From Streptomyces parvus (GTDB lineage: Bacteria > Actinomycetota > Actinomycetes > Streptomycetales > Streptomycetaceae), in the NCBI RefSeq assembly GCF_014648875.1, contig NZ_BMRY01000001.1, positions 355,304 through 419,303 on the forward strand: 64,000 bases of DNA, given 5' to 3'. This document shows, in pieces, positions 9,151-17,970 of this stretch (position 1 is its first letter; every line of letters starts with the position of its first letter). The position numbers were made by a program, and so were the translations under genes. The notes under the pieces were generated by a model. The model was not told the origin of the DNA, did no database searches, and was given only the letters and a program-made list of their open reading frames with translations.

Positions 9151-9290
9151 GCGGGACCGCGTGTGCGGCGCCGTTCCGCCTCCCGCAGCTGGCGGTCGAT
9201 ACGGCGTTCGCGGGCGACACCGAAGGCCACGGGCGCGAGAACGAGGGCGAAAAGTGCGATGATGACCAGGTAGTTCAGGAATGCGTTCAT
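9129..9290 (-). CDS. Small single-span membrane protein, function unknown
   Basis: A 53-residue protein from the ATG ending at 9290 (MNAFLNYLVIIALFALVLAPVAFG...), one hydrophobic helix followed by a basic, charged tail (ARERRIDRQLREAERRR). A longer reading from an upstream start is possible but lacks sense as a signal. It is divergent from the DJ-1/AraC regulator gene, sharing an 80-bp intergenic region with a palindrome, and its last 22 bp overlap the permease gene tail to tail. Positive-inside charge suggests an N-out, C-in topology. No function assigned. Confidence 0.55.
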   Translation of the reverse strand: MNAFLNYLVIIALFALVLAPVAFGVARERRIDRQLREAERRRTRGPAQCPLLS

Positions 9291-9325
9291 GCCTCTACTC
9301 TGGCCCGCCGGAACGAGAATCAGCA

Positions 9326-9341
9326 GTGGCAGGACTGCCAC
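9326..9341. promoter_or_regulatory. Perfect palindrome, putative operator of the AdpA-like regulator
   Basis: GTGGCAGGACTGCCAC is a perfect 16-bp palindrome 30 bp before the regulator start, and a further half-site ACTGCCACAC lies at about 9354-9363. TGGCAG resembles the TGGC head of the AdpA consensus TGGCSNGWWY. Placement between divergent genes fits autoregulation; this is inference. Confidence 0.5.
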
Positions 9342-9371
9342 AGGACATCAAATAACTGCCACACTTGCTCC

Positions 9372-10352
9372 ATGCTGACCAATGTCGCCGTCCTCCTCCT
9401 CGACGAGGTCCACCCTTTCGAACTCGGCGTGCTCTGCGAGGTGTTCGGCCTCGACCGCAGCGACGAGGGCCTGCCGGTGCACGATTTCGCGGTGGTCTCC
9501 GCCGAAGGGCCCCACCTGCGCACCCACGCGGGCTTCACCATCACCACGCCGCACGGCCTGGAGCGGCTGGAGGAGGCCGACCTCATCGCCGTCCCCGCGA
9601 GCGGCAGCGTCATGACCAGGACGCATCCGGAGGCGGCCCTGTCGGCGCTGCGCCGGGCCGTGGAGCGCGGTGCGCGGGTGCTGAGCGTCTGTTCGGGGGC
9701 GTACGTCCTCGGCGCGGCCGGCCTGCTGGACGGCCGCCGCTGCACGACGCACTGGCGGCACGCCGCGGATCTGGCCCGCCGCTACCCGACGGCGATCGTG
9801 GAGCCGGACGTGCTGTACGTCGACGAGGGCCAGGTCATCACCTCCGCCGGGACCGCCGCCGGGATCGACGCCTGCCTGCATCTGGTCCGCCAGGAGTACG
9901 GGCAGGACGCGGCCAACACCATCGCCCGGCGGATGGTGGTCCCGCCGCACCGGGACGGCGGGCAGGCGCAGTACATCAGCCGCCCGCTGCCCCGGAACGC
10001 CTGCGACACGGTCGGCTCGACGCTGGCGTGGATGGAGCAGCACCTCGACCAGGAGATGACGGTGGAGCAGTTGGCCGCGCAGGCGCACATGTCGCCGCGC
10101 ACCTTCGCCCGGCGGTTCCAGCAGGAGACCGGGACCACCCCGTACCGCTGGCTTCTGCGGCAGCGGGTGCTGCTGGCCCAGCACCTGCTGGAGACCTCCG
10201 ACCGCACGATCGACACGATCGCGGGGCAGACGGGCTTCGGTACGGCGGCGACGCTGCGACACCAGTTCGTGCGGTCACTGGGCACCACGCCGAACGCCTA
10301 CCGCCGTACGTTCCGGGGCCCGGCGGCCACGGCCGTGCCCGACGTCGCCTGA
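9372..10352 (+). CDS. DJ-1/PfpI-AraC transcriptional regulator (GlxA/AdpA type)
   Basis: A 326-residue two-domain regulator. Residues 1-~190 are a DJ-1/PfpI (class I glutamine amidotransferase-like) sensor with the nucleophile-elbow Cys107 in SVCSGAYVLGAAG; residues ~222-315 are the AraC double helix-turn-helix (MTVEQLAAQAHMSPRTFARRF and TIDTIAGQTGFGTAATLRHQF). AdpA and GlxA homologues share this architecture. The ATG at 9372 starts the PfpI domain directly (MLTNVAVLLLDEVHPFE). It lies two transcription units downstream of nrdAB; an AraC-like gene (nrdS) follows nrdB in S. coelicolor, so this could be that gene displaced by the ABC cassette, but I cannot confirm it. Confidence 0.85.
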   Translation: MLTNVAVLLLDEVHPFELGVLCEVFGLDRSDEGLPVHDFAVVSAEGPHLRTHAGFTITTPHGLERLEEADLIAVPASGSVMTRTHPEAALSALRRAVERGARVLSVCSGAYVLGAAGLLDGRRCTTHWRHAADLARRYPTAIVEPDVLYVDEGQVITSAGTAAGIDACLHLVRQEYGQDAANTIARRMVVPPHRDGGQAQYISRPLPRNACDTVGSTLAWMEQHLDQEMTVEQLAAQAHMSPRTFARRFQQETGTTPYRWLLRQRVLLAQHLLETSDRTIDTIAGQTGFGTAATLRHQFVRSLGTTPNAYRRTFRGPAATAVPDVA

Positions 10353-10368
10353 GAGCGGCGCGGAAGGG

Positions 10369-11106
10369 TCAGACGCCGCAGCTGGGCGCCGACCAGAAGC
10401 GGCTGGGGCCCTGGTTGACGTGCACGTGGTCGTTGTGGCCGGAGTAACCCGGGCCGAGGATCCCGCGGAAGCCGTGGTAGCGGGCCTGCTTGGCCAGCGT
10501 GCACAGCGAGTGCGGGGAGGCCCCGAGGTCGACCGCGTCGCCGTACATGTGGCGGCTGTTGGAGGCCCCGCCGACGGCGGCGTTGCAGGAGGCGGAGCGG
10601 AAGCCGCTGGTGACCCGGATCGACTTGTCGCCGAGCGCGTGGCGCAGCGCCTCCAGCTTCCACATGCTGCTCAGCGCGTTTGCCTTGGCCGTGCCCGCCG
10701 CGACCTTCCCGCCGGCCCAGGTGCTGTTGCACTTGTTGAGCTCGGGGTACGTGAAGTGGATCGGCGTGCAGTCGTTGTCCTGGAGCGCGTAGAGCTTGGC
10801 CTGGGTCGCAGGTCCGGCGACCCCGTCGGCGGCCAGTCCGTAGGCCGCCTGGAACCGCTTGACGGCGGCGGTGGTGGCAGGGCCGTACGAGCCGTCGATG
10901 GCGAGCACCGCGTTGTAGCCCGGGTATCCGGCCACCCGGATCTGGAGCTGGGTGACGTCGTTGCCGGTGGCGCCGGACTTCAGGGTGCGGGTCCAGGTGT
11001 AGCAGCCGTCGGCCTGAGCGGTGCCGGCGGTCAGCACCACACCACCCAAGGCGAACGAAATGGTCATGACAAGTCCGAGCAGAACGCGTGCGGTGCGTCT
11101 CAGCAC
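10369..11106 (-). CDS. Secreted zinc D-Ala-D-Ala carboxypeptidase (M15A) with peptidoglycan-binding domain
   Basis: A 245-residue exported enzyme that would trim the terminal D-Ala of peptidoglycan stem peptides. The GTG ending at 11106 is chosen since AAGGAGG lies five bases upstream; the ATG 12 codons earlier lacks one. Signal peptide LRRTARVLLGLVMTISFALGGVVLTAGTAQA; then a PG-binding helix bundle (LKSGATGNDVTQLQIRVAG...AIDGSYGPATTAAVKRFQ...ADGVAGPATQAKL); then the M15A catalytic domain with zinc ligands in RHMYGDAVDLG (H-x6-D) and HNDHVHV. Layout and length match the S. albus G-type DD-peptidase. It converges on the regulator gene with only 16 bp between stops. Confidence 0.9.
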   Translation of the reverse strand: MLRRTARVLLGLVMTISFALGGVVLTAGTAQADGCYTWTRTLKSGATGNDVTQLQIRVAGYPGYNAVLAIDGSYGPATTAAVKRFQAAYGLAADGVAGPATQAKLYALQDNDCTPIHFTYPELNKCNSTWAGGKVAAGTAKANALSSMWKLEALRHALGDKSIRVTSGFRSASCNAAVGGASNSRHMYGDAVDLGASPHSLCTLAKQARYHGFRGILGPGYSGHNDHVHVNQGPSRFWSAPSCGV

Positions 11107-11221
11107 GGGGGCCTCCTTCTGAACGTCGCGGTCGATTTCCATGCGAGCCTGTCCCAGTCAGCTACGCGCGTCAACTCCCCCTGGGGAAAATGCAGTTAAC
11201 TGACAAGGGGACCCCATGGAA

Positions 11222-11269
11222 CGTGGCAGGGGCCCGGCGCCGGTGAACCGGCGCCGGGCCCCTGCCACG
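11222..11269 (-). terminator. Very long hairpin terminator downstream of def
   Basis: A perfect 23-bp stem (11222-11244 pairing with 11247-11269) with almost no loop, starting CGTGGCAGGGGCCC. It ends seven bases past the deformylase stop on the minus strand, so it most likely terminates def and insulates the carboxypeptidase promoter. Confidence 0.75.
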
Positions 11270-11275
11270 GCGTGA

Positions 11276-11914
11276 TCAGCTGTTCGGGACGGTCTCGTAG
11301 CGCGGCGTGCCCTCTTCCATCTGCCGCAGCGCGTCCTTGCGCTCCCGCTTGGAGAGCCGGTCGATGTACAGGTAGCCGTACAGGTGGTCCGTCTCGTGCT
11401 GGAGGCAGCGCGCGAAGTACCCGGTGCCCTTGACCCGGATCGGGTTGCCCTTGGCGTCCTGGCCGCGCACCACCGCGTAGTCGGGGCGGGCGAGCGAGGC
11501 GTACGCGGTCGGGACCGAGAGACAGCCCTCGTTGGAGTCGTCGAGCACCCGCATCTCGGGGGCCAGCTCCTCCAGGACCGGGTTGCAGACGACCCCGGTG
11601 TGGCGCTTGCCGTCGTCGTCCGGGCAGTCGTAGACGAAGACCTTCAGGTCCACGCCGATCTGGTTGGCCGCGAGGCCGACGCCCTCGGCCGTCTTCTGAC
11701 TGGCGAACATGTCGTCGATCAGCTGGGCCAGCTCGTCGTCGAACGCGGTGACGTCCCTGCACTCCTTGTGCAGCACCGGGTTGCCCACGACCGTGATCGG
11801 ACGCGAGGTGCCGCGCGCGCGGTAGGCCGCCTCACGCTCCTCGCAGTCCTCGGTGTCGACGACGAACCCCTCGTCGTCCACGTCGATCCGCCCGTCCGTC
11901 TCCTGCTGCGACAT
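11276..11914 (-). CDS. def: Peptide deformylase
   Basis: A 212-residue metalloenzyme removing the N-formyl group from nascent proteins. All three signature motifs are present: [10 protein letters not shown] (residues 78-87), EGCLSVP (129-135, metal-binding Cys) and QHETDHL (172-178, two metal His and catalytic Glu). An acidic N-terminal extension of ~37 residues precedes the core, as often in actinobacteria. It is followed by a strong hairpin. The TPR protein gene upstream lies on the same strand 74 bp away and may be cotranscribed. Confidence 0.95.
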   Translation of the reverse strand: MSQQETDGRIDVDDEGFVVDTEDCEEREAAYRARGTSRPITVVGNPVLHKECRDVTAFDDELAQLIDDMFASQKTAEGVGLAANQIGVDLKVFVYDCPDDDGKRHTGVVCNPVLEELAPEMRVLDDSNEGCLSVPTAYASLARPDYAVVRGQDAKGNPIRVKGTGYFARCLQHETDHLYGYLYIDRLSKRERKDALRQMEEGTPRYETVPNS

Positions 11915-11988
11915 GTCCGCCGTACGCCTTCCTGCAACCTGGGGGGAACCGCACCGTGACCGGTGCGCCTACAGCCTACGGGCAGCGG

Positions 11989-12984
11989 TCAGCAGACTTC
12001 TTCGAGATCCCGCCACTCGCGACTGTCCGGGCTGTCGGCGACCCAGCCGTCCAGCAGCCCGCGCACCAGTCCGGCGGGAGCGGCGAGACCGCACTCGCGC
12101 TCGGGCACCCAGAGGTCGCCGCCCCCGGCGGTGCGGTGGCCGAGCGGGCCCGGGTGGCCCGGTTCGCTGTGGTCGTGCGGGTCCAGGTGCTCCCCGTCGC
12201 CCTCGTCGCTCTCCATCCGGCTCTCCGAGCACGCCCGGCACAGCAGACGCACGGACGAGGACCAGTCCTCGGCGGCGAACCCGGCGTCCGACGCCAGCTT
12301 CTCCAGCGCGTCCCGGTCCTCCTCGGTCGCCGCCTCCAGCAGCACCACCCAGGTCGGCACCGGGGACGGCGCCCACAGCTCGATCTCGTCGAACACCGGA
12401 TACGCGGGCCCGGCCGCGGTGACCCGCTCGCCGTTGGGCACCCCGTCGTGCAGGACGACCTCGCCCCAGCGCCGCCCGGAGGACGGCAGCGGGATCGAGA
12501 GCACCTCGATACGGGCCGGGTCGAGCCGACGGCCCCAGACCACCTCGGCCTCGCCCTCCGGCGAGAGCCGCACGGCGGCACTGCCCAGCTCCATGCCGGT
12601 CGGCTCGGTGGTGGCCGCGCTGTGCTGGCCGCCGCCGGGGACCTTCAGCCCGTACGCCTGCCAGGCCCGCCGCGCCAGCGGCCAGTCCTGGAGCGCGGTG
12701 GCCGCGATCCCCACGTTCCACCAGTCCGGGGCGCCCGACTCGCGGTCCAGCAGCGCGACGGCCCGCAGGCCCGCCGCGCGCGCCTGCTCCCAGTCGTGCC
12801 GGAACTTGTGCAGCAGCGCCAGATTGAACCAGGACTCCGAGAGCCAGGGCTCCAGGTCAGCCGCACGTGTCAGCAGCGCCCCCGCGTCCTCGTACCGGCC
12901 GTCGCCGATCAGCGTGAACGCGCGGTCCGTGGCCTGCCGCCAAGAGGCGGACGGCCGATGCCGTACCTTCCCGAAGATCCTCAC
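11989..12984 (-). CDS. TPR-containing protein of unknown function
   Basis: A 331-residue soluble protein. The GTG at 12984 (MRIFGKVRHRPSASWRQ) is preferred over an ATG 20 codons upstream because the conserved-looking part begins there. Residues ~15-110 hold TPR-like helix pairs (ATDRAFTLIGDGRYEDAGALLTRAADLEP, SESWFNLALLHKF..., WWNVGIAATALQDWPLARRAWQAYG). The C-terminal half has an Ile/Val/Trp-rich region (ELWAPSPVPTWVVLLEAAT) and two Cys in LLCRACSES that could bind metal, then an Asp/His-rich acidic segment. Similar proteins accompany def in streptomycetes as far as I recall. No catalytic motif seen. Confidence 0.7.
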   Translation of the reverse strand: MRIFGKVRHRPSASWRQATDRAFTLIGDGRYEDAGALLTRAADLEPWLSESWFNLALLHKFRHDWEQARAAGLRAVALLDRESGAPDWWNVGIAATALQDWPLARRAWQAYGLKVPGGGQHSAATTEPTGMELGSAAVRLSPEGEAEVVWGRRLDPARIEVLSIPLPSSGRRWGEVVLHDGVPNGERVTAAGPAYPVFDEIELWAPSPVPTWVVLLEAATEEDRDALEKLASDAGFAAEDWSSSVRLLCRACSESRMESDEGDGEHLDPHDHSEPGHPGPLGHRTAGGGDLWVPERECGLAAPAGLVRGLLDGWVADSPDSREWRDLEEVC

Positions 12985-13076
12985 GATTCCCGCCTGTCCC
13001 GACTGGGCACCCTCGTCATCCACTCTGCTTTCGCATCCAACCATGCCCGGCCGGACGCCCGCTCATTACCCATGGG

Positions 13077-14359
13077 TTACCCAGCTCCGGCCGGGGTCAG
13101 ACCGCCCCGCGCGAGGACGCGTCCCAGCGCCTCCACCACCTGTGGCTGGTGGTCGTGCCCGGTGCCGAGCCTGAGCTGCTCCAGCGCGCCGAGCGGCCCG
13201 CCGACGCCTTCCCCGCACAGGTCGTCGTATGCGTTGACCGTCCTGACGATCCTGGCGGCGAGCGGTTGCTCCCGGTAAGGATCGGCCTGCCGCTCCACCA
13301 CCGCCGCGACCGCCGGACCGGCCCCCGTGCGGCGGACCACCGCCCCGCCGAGCAGGGCGATCCGGCGCTGTTCGGCGGCGGGCAGCAGGGCGGTCGCGCC
13401 CCCGGCGACCGGGTCGACGAGGGAGAGCTGGCCGATGTCGTGCATCAGGGCGGCGTGCTCCAGCACGGTCAGCCGCGGCCCGGTCAGCCCCAGCTCCCGC
13501 CCCACGGCCGTGGCGAGCGCGGCGACCCGGCGGGCGTGGCCGGGCGGGGTGTACCCGGCGATCTCGGTGGCGCGGGCGAGCGAGGCCATCGTCTGCCGGC
13601 AGGTCGTGCGGACGGCGGCGTACCGGCGGGCGGAGACCTGGGTGAGCAGCAGCGGTCCGCACGCACGGCCGGCGCCCACGGACCGGCGACCGCGACACCC
13701 AGCGCCGTCACGACCCCGGTCACCCCGATCGCGGCCCCGGTCCCGGCGAGCGCGCGCACCTCGTCGGCCAGGAGCGATCCGTACGGGGGCAGGGCGCCGG
13801 GCCCCTCGGCACGGGCCGCCGAACGCGCCAGGAGGGCGGCGAGCACGGTGTCGCAGAGGGCTGTCAGGGCCAGGACCGTGAGCGGGAACAGCGGGAACCA
13901 CGGACCGTCGCCGAACCAGCGCTCGGCCTGCCCGGAGGCGTACAGCGGCTGGAAGCAGACCGCCGCGAAGCCCACGGTCAGGGTCCGGCGGGCGGCCCGG
14001 TCGGCGACCGTGCGACGGCCGCACGCCGCGCGCGGTACGGCGGCGAGCGCCTGCGCGACGACCACCACGGCGATCACCTGGAGCGCCCCGTGCGCGGTCG
14101 GCCGCCCGGCGCTGTCCCCGAGCAGGGCGTACGCGAGTGCCCCGGCGGCTGCGAGCGGCGCGGGCTCCCGCTCCCCGGCGGCGTCCCGCCGGATCAGCTC
14201 CCCGGCGGCGACCAGAAGCCCGAAGACCAGGGCGAGGCCCGGCTCGGCGAGTCCGTGCACCAGGGTGTGGGCGAGCGCGACGAGGGCGAGGAGCAGGGCG
14301 GCCCCGCGCACCGCGAGGACGGCCGGGGCGAGCGGGCGGCTCCCGTACGGGGCCCTCAC
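13077..14359 (-). pseudogene. Membrane-anchored degenerate HD-domain protein, apparent frameshift
   Basis: Two reading frames make one protein. From GTG 14359 the first frame gives a hydrophobic N-terminal region (~7 spans, e.g. GAALLLALVALAHTLVHGLAEPGLALVFGLLVAAG) to about VAVAGPWAPAVRA; coding then continues in another frame (PLLLTQVSARRYAAVRTTCRQTMASLARATEIAGYTPPGHARRVAALA...) to the stop at 13077. The switch lies near 13650-13670 and fits one lost base, e.g. in a GG run. The second part is HD-like (HAALMHDIGQLSLVDPVAGG) but lacks the GYP motif, so it is a degenerate HD-GYP relative. GTGA overlap with the upstream gene shows coupling. Either a real frameshift or a sequence error. Confidence 0.7.
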
Positions 14360-15841
14360 CGGCGACGGTCCCGGGACGGCCCGGACAGGGGAGCGGCGCT
14401 CCGGGCGCGCGGCACCGTGGGCGCGTCCCGGCGGGCCCCGGCCACCGCACCGTACGGCTCGCGAGGGCCGTGGGACCCCTGCTGCGGCTCACGCGGGCCC
14501 TGCGGCTCACGCGATACGTACGGCTCGCCCGGTTCGTCGGCCGTGACGGCGGTGTCGGCCTCGCTCCAGCCGTGCCGGCGCAGGGCACGGTCCAGCGCCC
14601 CCACCATCCGGGGGTCGAACTGGCTGCCCGCGCACCGCTTCAGCTCGGCGAGCGCGGCGGGGACCGGGCGGGCACGGCGGTAGGAGCGGGTGGAGGTCAT
14701 CGCGTCGAAGGCGTCGGCGACGGCCACGACCCGGGCGAACTCGGGGATGCGCGAGCCGCTGAGCCCGTACGGATAGCCGCTGCCGTCGAGCCGTTCGTGG
14801 TGGTGCAGGATCGCGTCGCGGGCCTCGTCCAGGAAGCCGATGCCCCGGACGATCTCGTGCCCGTACTCCGGGTGCAGCTCCATGATCCGCCGCTCCTCGG
14901 GGGTGAGCGGCCCGTCCTTGCGCAGCACCCGGGTGGGGACGCCGAGCTTGCCGATGTCGTGCAGGATCCCGGCGAACCGGAGCCCCTCCACCCGGCGGTC
15001 GTCCATGCCGAGTTCACGGGCGATCAGAACGGAGGCGCGGCCGACGCGTTCGCTGTGGCCCCGGGTGTAGGTGTCCTTGATGTCGACGGCGTGCACCAGG
15101 GCGCGGATGGTGGCGCGGTGGGCGGCCTGTTCGCGGTGGTACCGCGCGAACACCCGGCAGGAGAGGTACACCGGGAGCAGCACGAGGAGCGCGGAGAGCG
15201 GGCCGTACGGGCTCCGCCACAGGACGGCCGTCATCAGCCCGGCGAGCGCGTGCACCAGATGCGGACCGAGCGCGAGCGGCAGGAGTTTGTACACGCTGCG
15301 GTGCACGGGCCTGCGTTCCGCCGCCGCGAGGACGAGGCCGTCGAGCGCGGTCAGCACCAGGCTGAACGCGACCGCCGCGGCGCAGGCGGGCAGCAGGGCG
15401 CGGGGGAAGTCCGGGGCCGCTCCCCCCGCCGCCGAGGGTCGCCGGGCCGCCGAAGGCCGCGTACGTCCAGGAGGCGGCGGCACAGGTGAGGGCGAGTTGC
15501 GCGGCCCGCCAGATACGGCGGGCCGCGTACGGCGGCTGCTCCACCCGCCCGGCCGGGGAACCGCTCGCCGCCACCAGCGCGGCGGCCGCGGGCGGCAGCA
15601 GGAAGGCGGCCGCGAGGAGGATCGGGAGGAACGCTCCGGCGGCGAGCGGTCCGGGGCCTCCGGGCGGCGAGCGCCGGCCGGCCGCCCCGCAGGCGAGCCC
15701 GAGGGCGGCCAGCAGGGCCGTCGTGCCCCAGGGGACCGGCGCGCCGGGGACGTACGCGGGAAGCGAGCACCAGATCGCGCCGAGGACGGCGGCCAGGACG
15801 CAGACACGCGCCGCCGCCGGTGTGCCGCTCACGGCCCGCAC
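14356..15841 (-). pseudogene. Membrane HD-GYP domain protein, apparent frameshift in a C-run
   Basis: Product would be a membrane-bound HD-GYP phosphodiesterase-type protein. The N-terminal membrane part reads from GTG 15841 (VCVLAAVLGAIWCSLPAYVPG...) to TYAAFGGPATLGGGG; then the frame changes at a run of six C (15422-15427, + strand) and continues as AAPDFPRALLPACAAAVAFSLVLTALDGL. Removing one base from the run restores one frame. The catalytic domain is intact: HSERVGRAS, the HD in AGILHDIGKLGVP and the GYP signature HHHERLDGSGYPYGL, so c-di-GMP hydrolysis is expected for the family. It lies downstream of rsrA and overlaps the next HD gene (GTGA). Confidence 0.75.
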
Positions 15842-15931
15842 TCGCCCCCCAGCATGGTCGATGGACGCGCCACGCTAGCGAGTTGCGCGGCTCACCGAGC
15901 CGCTACGGATCCGATTAGCACATTCGGGTGA

Positions 15932-16252
15932 CTATTCGGCGGCGGTCGCCGACCGGTCCGTGCCCTGCACGGTCACGTCCTGATCGGGCACGGTCTCGCC
16001 GGACCGGATCAGGTCGATCCGGCCCATCACCTTGGAGCGCAGGTCGGTCGGGACGTCGTCCTGTCCGCAGCAGCGCTTGACCAGCTTCTTCACGGCCTGT
16101 TCAAGGCCGTACTTCTCCAGGCACGGGGAGCACTCCTCGAAGTGCGTCTCGAACTTCGTGCAGTCGCCCTCGGGCATCTCCCGGTCGAGAAACTCGTAGA
16201 GATGGTCGAGGACCTCCGAGCAATCCGTCTCGTGCGGCTCTCCGCAGCTCAT
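15932..16252 (-). CDS. rsrA: Zinc-binding redox-sensing anti-sigma factor RsrA
   Basis: A 106-residue ZAS-family anti-sigma factor that holds SigR under reducing conditions and releases it when thiols oxidise. The zinc/redox residues sit at positions 3, 11, 31, 37 (His), 41, 44, 61 and 62, identical in numbering to S. coelicolor RsrA as I remember it; the ZAS motif is HFEECSPC (His37-x3-Cys41-x2-Cys44), and Cys11 is the expected partner of the disulphide switch. Its ATG overlaps the sigR TGA (ATGA), fixing stoichiometry by coupling. Confidence 0.95.
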   Translation of the reverse strand: MSCGEPHETDCSEVLDHLYEFLDREMPEGDCTKFETHFEECSPCLEKYGLEQAVKKLVKRCCGQDDVPTDLRSKVMGRIDLIRSGETVPDQDVTVQGTDRSATAAE

Positions 16253-16905
16253 GAGGCCGAGCCCTTCCGATCGTCCGAGTCACCGGCACCGGCCGCGACG
16301 AGCCCGCGCTCACGGGCGTAGTCCTCCAGCATGCCGCGCAGCTGGCGACGGCCGCGGTGCAGCCGGGACATCACCGTACCGATGGGAGTCCCCATGATGT
16401 CCGCGATCTCCTTGTAGGCAAAGCCCTCGACATCGGCGAGATACACGGCGATGCGGAACTCCTCGGGGATCGCCTGGAGCGCCGACTTCACGTCGGAGTC
16501 CGGGAGATGGTCGAGGGCCTGGGACTCCGCCGAGCGCAGACCGGTCGACATGTGCGACTCGGCCCGGGCCAGCTGCCAGTCCTCGATCTCCTCGGCGGCG
16601 CTGCGCTGGGGCTCCCGCTGCTTCTTGCGGTACGAGTTGATGAAGGTGTTGGTGAGGATGCGGTACATCCACGCCTTGAGGTTGGTGCCCTCACGGAACT
16701 GGTGGAAGGAGCCGTACGCCTTGGCGTAGGTCTCCTGGACCAGGTCCTCGGCGTCGGCGGGGTTGCGCGTCATGCGCAGCGCGGCCGAGTACATCTGGTC
16801 GAGAAAGCCGAGGGCGTCCCGCTCGAAGCGCGCGTTGCGCTCGGCGGGCGTCTCGGGTGCGCGGCCGTCGTCGGTCCCTGTGTCGGTCCCAGTGACCGGA
16901 CCCAC
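16249..16905 (-). CDS. sigR: ECF sigma factor SigR (thiol-oxidative stress)
   Basis: An ECF sigma factor that directs transcription of the thioredoxin, mycothiol and related thiol-stress genes. The GTG at 16905 ([14 protein letters not shown]...) gives a 218-residue protein; region 2 is [38 protein letters not shown]..., region 4 is [56 protein letters not shown]. The frame stays open upstream to an ATG at 17091, which would add 62 residues; in S. coelicolor an N-terminally extended, unstable form (SigR-prime) is made from the distal autoregulated promoter, and the open extension here fits that. Overlaps rsrA. Confidence 0.95.
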   Translation of the reverse strand: MGPVTGTDTGTDDGRAPETPAERNARFERDALGFLDQMYSAALRMTRNPADAEDLVQETYAKAYGSFHQFREGTNLKAWMYRILTNTFINSYRKKQREPQRSAAEEIEDWQLARAESHMSTGLRSAESQALDHLPDSDVKSALQAIPEEFRIAVYLADVEGFAYKEIADIMGTPIGTVMSRLHRGRRQLRGMLEDYARERGLVAAGAGDSDDRKGSAS

Positions 16906-17139
16906 CTCCTCCAACGATGTGGCGGAGCCGAAACCGGACCCGCTCGTCTCGGAGAATAGTCGACCTTGCTCGGTGGCGGCCTGTCGATTACCCCCGCCCA
17001 GGGGCCGCTCGGAGGTGGTCCTCGCCGCGGGCAGCACGGTCCACTCCAGGTCAGCGGCGTTCGAGCGGCTGGGGCAGATGGTCGAACCCATGCGACGGAC
17101 TCCCTCTCCACGTACGACGTTGTTGTACCGACGTCCCGA

Positions 17140-17168
17140 ACAACAGCGCCCCGGCGCGGAGCATTCCC
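17140..17168 (-). promoter_or_regulatory. SigR-dependent promoter of sigR (sigRp2-like)
   Basis: On the minus strand GGGAAT (17168-17163), an 18-base spacer and GTTGT (17144-17140) match the SigR consensus GGAAT-N18-GTT exactly, ~50 bp before the extended start at 17091. This gives positive autoregulation and yields mRNA that includes the extended sigR start. Confidence 0.85.
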
Positions 17169-17217
17169 GGGGCCGGCGGCACGCGTGCGACGACGGTGCC
17201 GGCCGGTGGGCCCGGGG

Positions 17218-17859
17218 TCATCCGAGTGACGTGAGCCACCCGGTGACCGCTTCGGTGAGGACGCCCATCGCCTGTTCCTCGGTGAGCCCGGACCGCTTCG
17301 GCACCGCGAACCCGTGGTCGCCGTGGGGCACTTCGGCCAGCGTGTACGAGCCGGGCGGGAATTCGCCGGGCTTGCCGAACGGGTCGTTGCCGCCCTGCAC
17401 CACGAGCGTGGGCACGCCGGTGCCGAGCAGTTCGCCGGCGCGGGACTTCTCGGGCTTGCCCGGGGGGTGCAGCGGGAAGCTGAGCGCGAGGACGGCGGCC
17501 GCGCCCAGTTCGGTGGCGGTCCGGCAGGCGACGCGGGCCCCGGCGCTGCGGCCTCCGGCGACGACGGGGAGCCCGGGGGCGGTGAGGGCGGGCCACAGTC
17601 CGCGCCAGCCGGTGTCCAGGGTCTTCGGGGCGGGCGCCACCTTCTTGCCGGCCACCCGCCAGGGCTGCTCCACCAGGGCGACGGTGACACCGTGTCCGGG
17701 CAGGGCGGCGGCGAGCGCCTTCAGGTCGCGGGCCTCGATCCCACCGCCGGCCCCGTGGCTCACGGCGAGGACGCGGCGGGGTGCGGCGGCGGGGACCCAG
17801 GTGATCCGGGCCTCACCGGCGTCGGTGGTGACGTTCTGCGTACGTGGTTGACGGCTCAC
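17218..17859 (-). CDS. Alpha/beta hydrolase (KAT8-complex/Tex30-like)
   Basis: A 213-residue cytoplasmic protein. The nucleophile elbow is VAGGRSAGARVA (G-x-S-x-G), the oxyanion region VSHGAGGGI, and the likely acid and histidine lie in VVQGGNDPFGKP and VPHGDHGFAVP, in the order Ser-Asp-His of alpha/beta hydrolases. Substrate unknown. It ends 50 bp before the SigR promoter of sigR on the same strand, so it could be cotranscribed into sigR from upstream. Confidence 0.8.
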   Translation of the reverse strand: MSRQPRTQNVTTDAGEARITWVPAAAPRRVLAVSHGAGGGIEARDLKALAAALPGHGVTVALVEQPWRVAGKKVAPAPKTLDTGWRGLWPALTAPGLPVVAGGRSAGARVACRTATELGAAAVLALSFPLHPPGKPEKSRAGELLGTGVPTLVVQGGNDPFGKPGEFPPGSYTLAEVPHGDHGFAVPKRSGLTEEQAMGVLTEAVTGWLTSLG

Positions 17860-17880
17860 CGCGCCATCCTCTCCCGCGCA

Positions 17881-17970
17881 CGCTTCAGAACGGCGTGGAC
17901 TCCCCCGCGCGCCTCAGAACGGCGTGGACTCCTCCGCGTACGCCTCAGAAGAGCGTGGATTCCTCCGGCG
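17881..17970. repeat. Three tandem copies of the SRAP gene's stop-codon region
   Basis: Three units of ~30 bp (17881-17909, 17910-17940, 17941-17970), each containing CTCAGAACGGCGTGGACTC or a close variant. The unit at 17941-17970 is the end of the SRAP coding sequence (EESTLF-stop on the minus strand); the other two repeat it as EESTPF-like codons plus TGA downstream of the real stop. Confidence 0.8.

Noticed and set aside
13650..13680. Programmed ribosomal frameshift in the HD-domain gene
   Set aside because: No slippery heptamer and stimulatory structure recognised; a single-base error or mutation explains it more simply.
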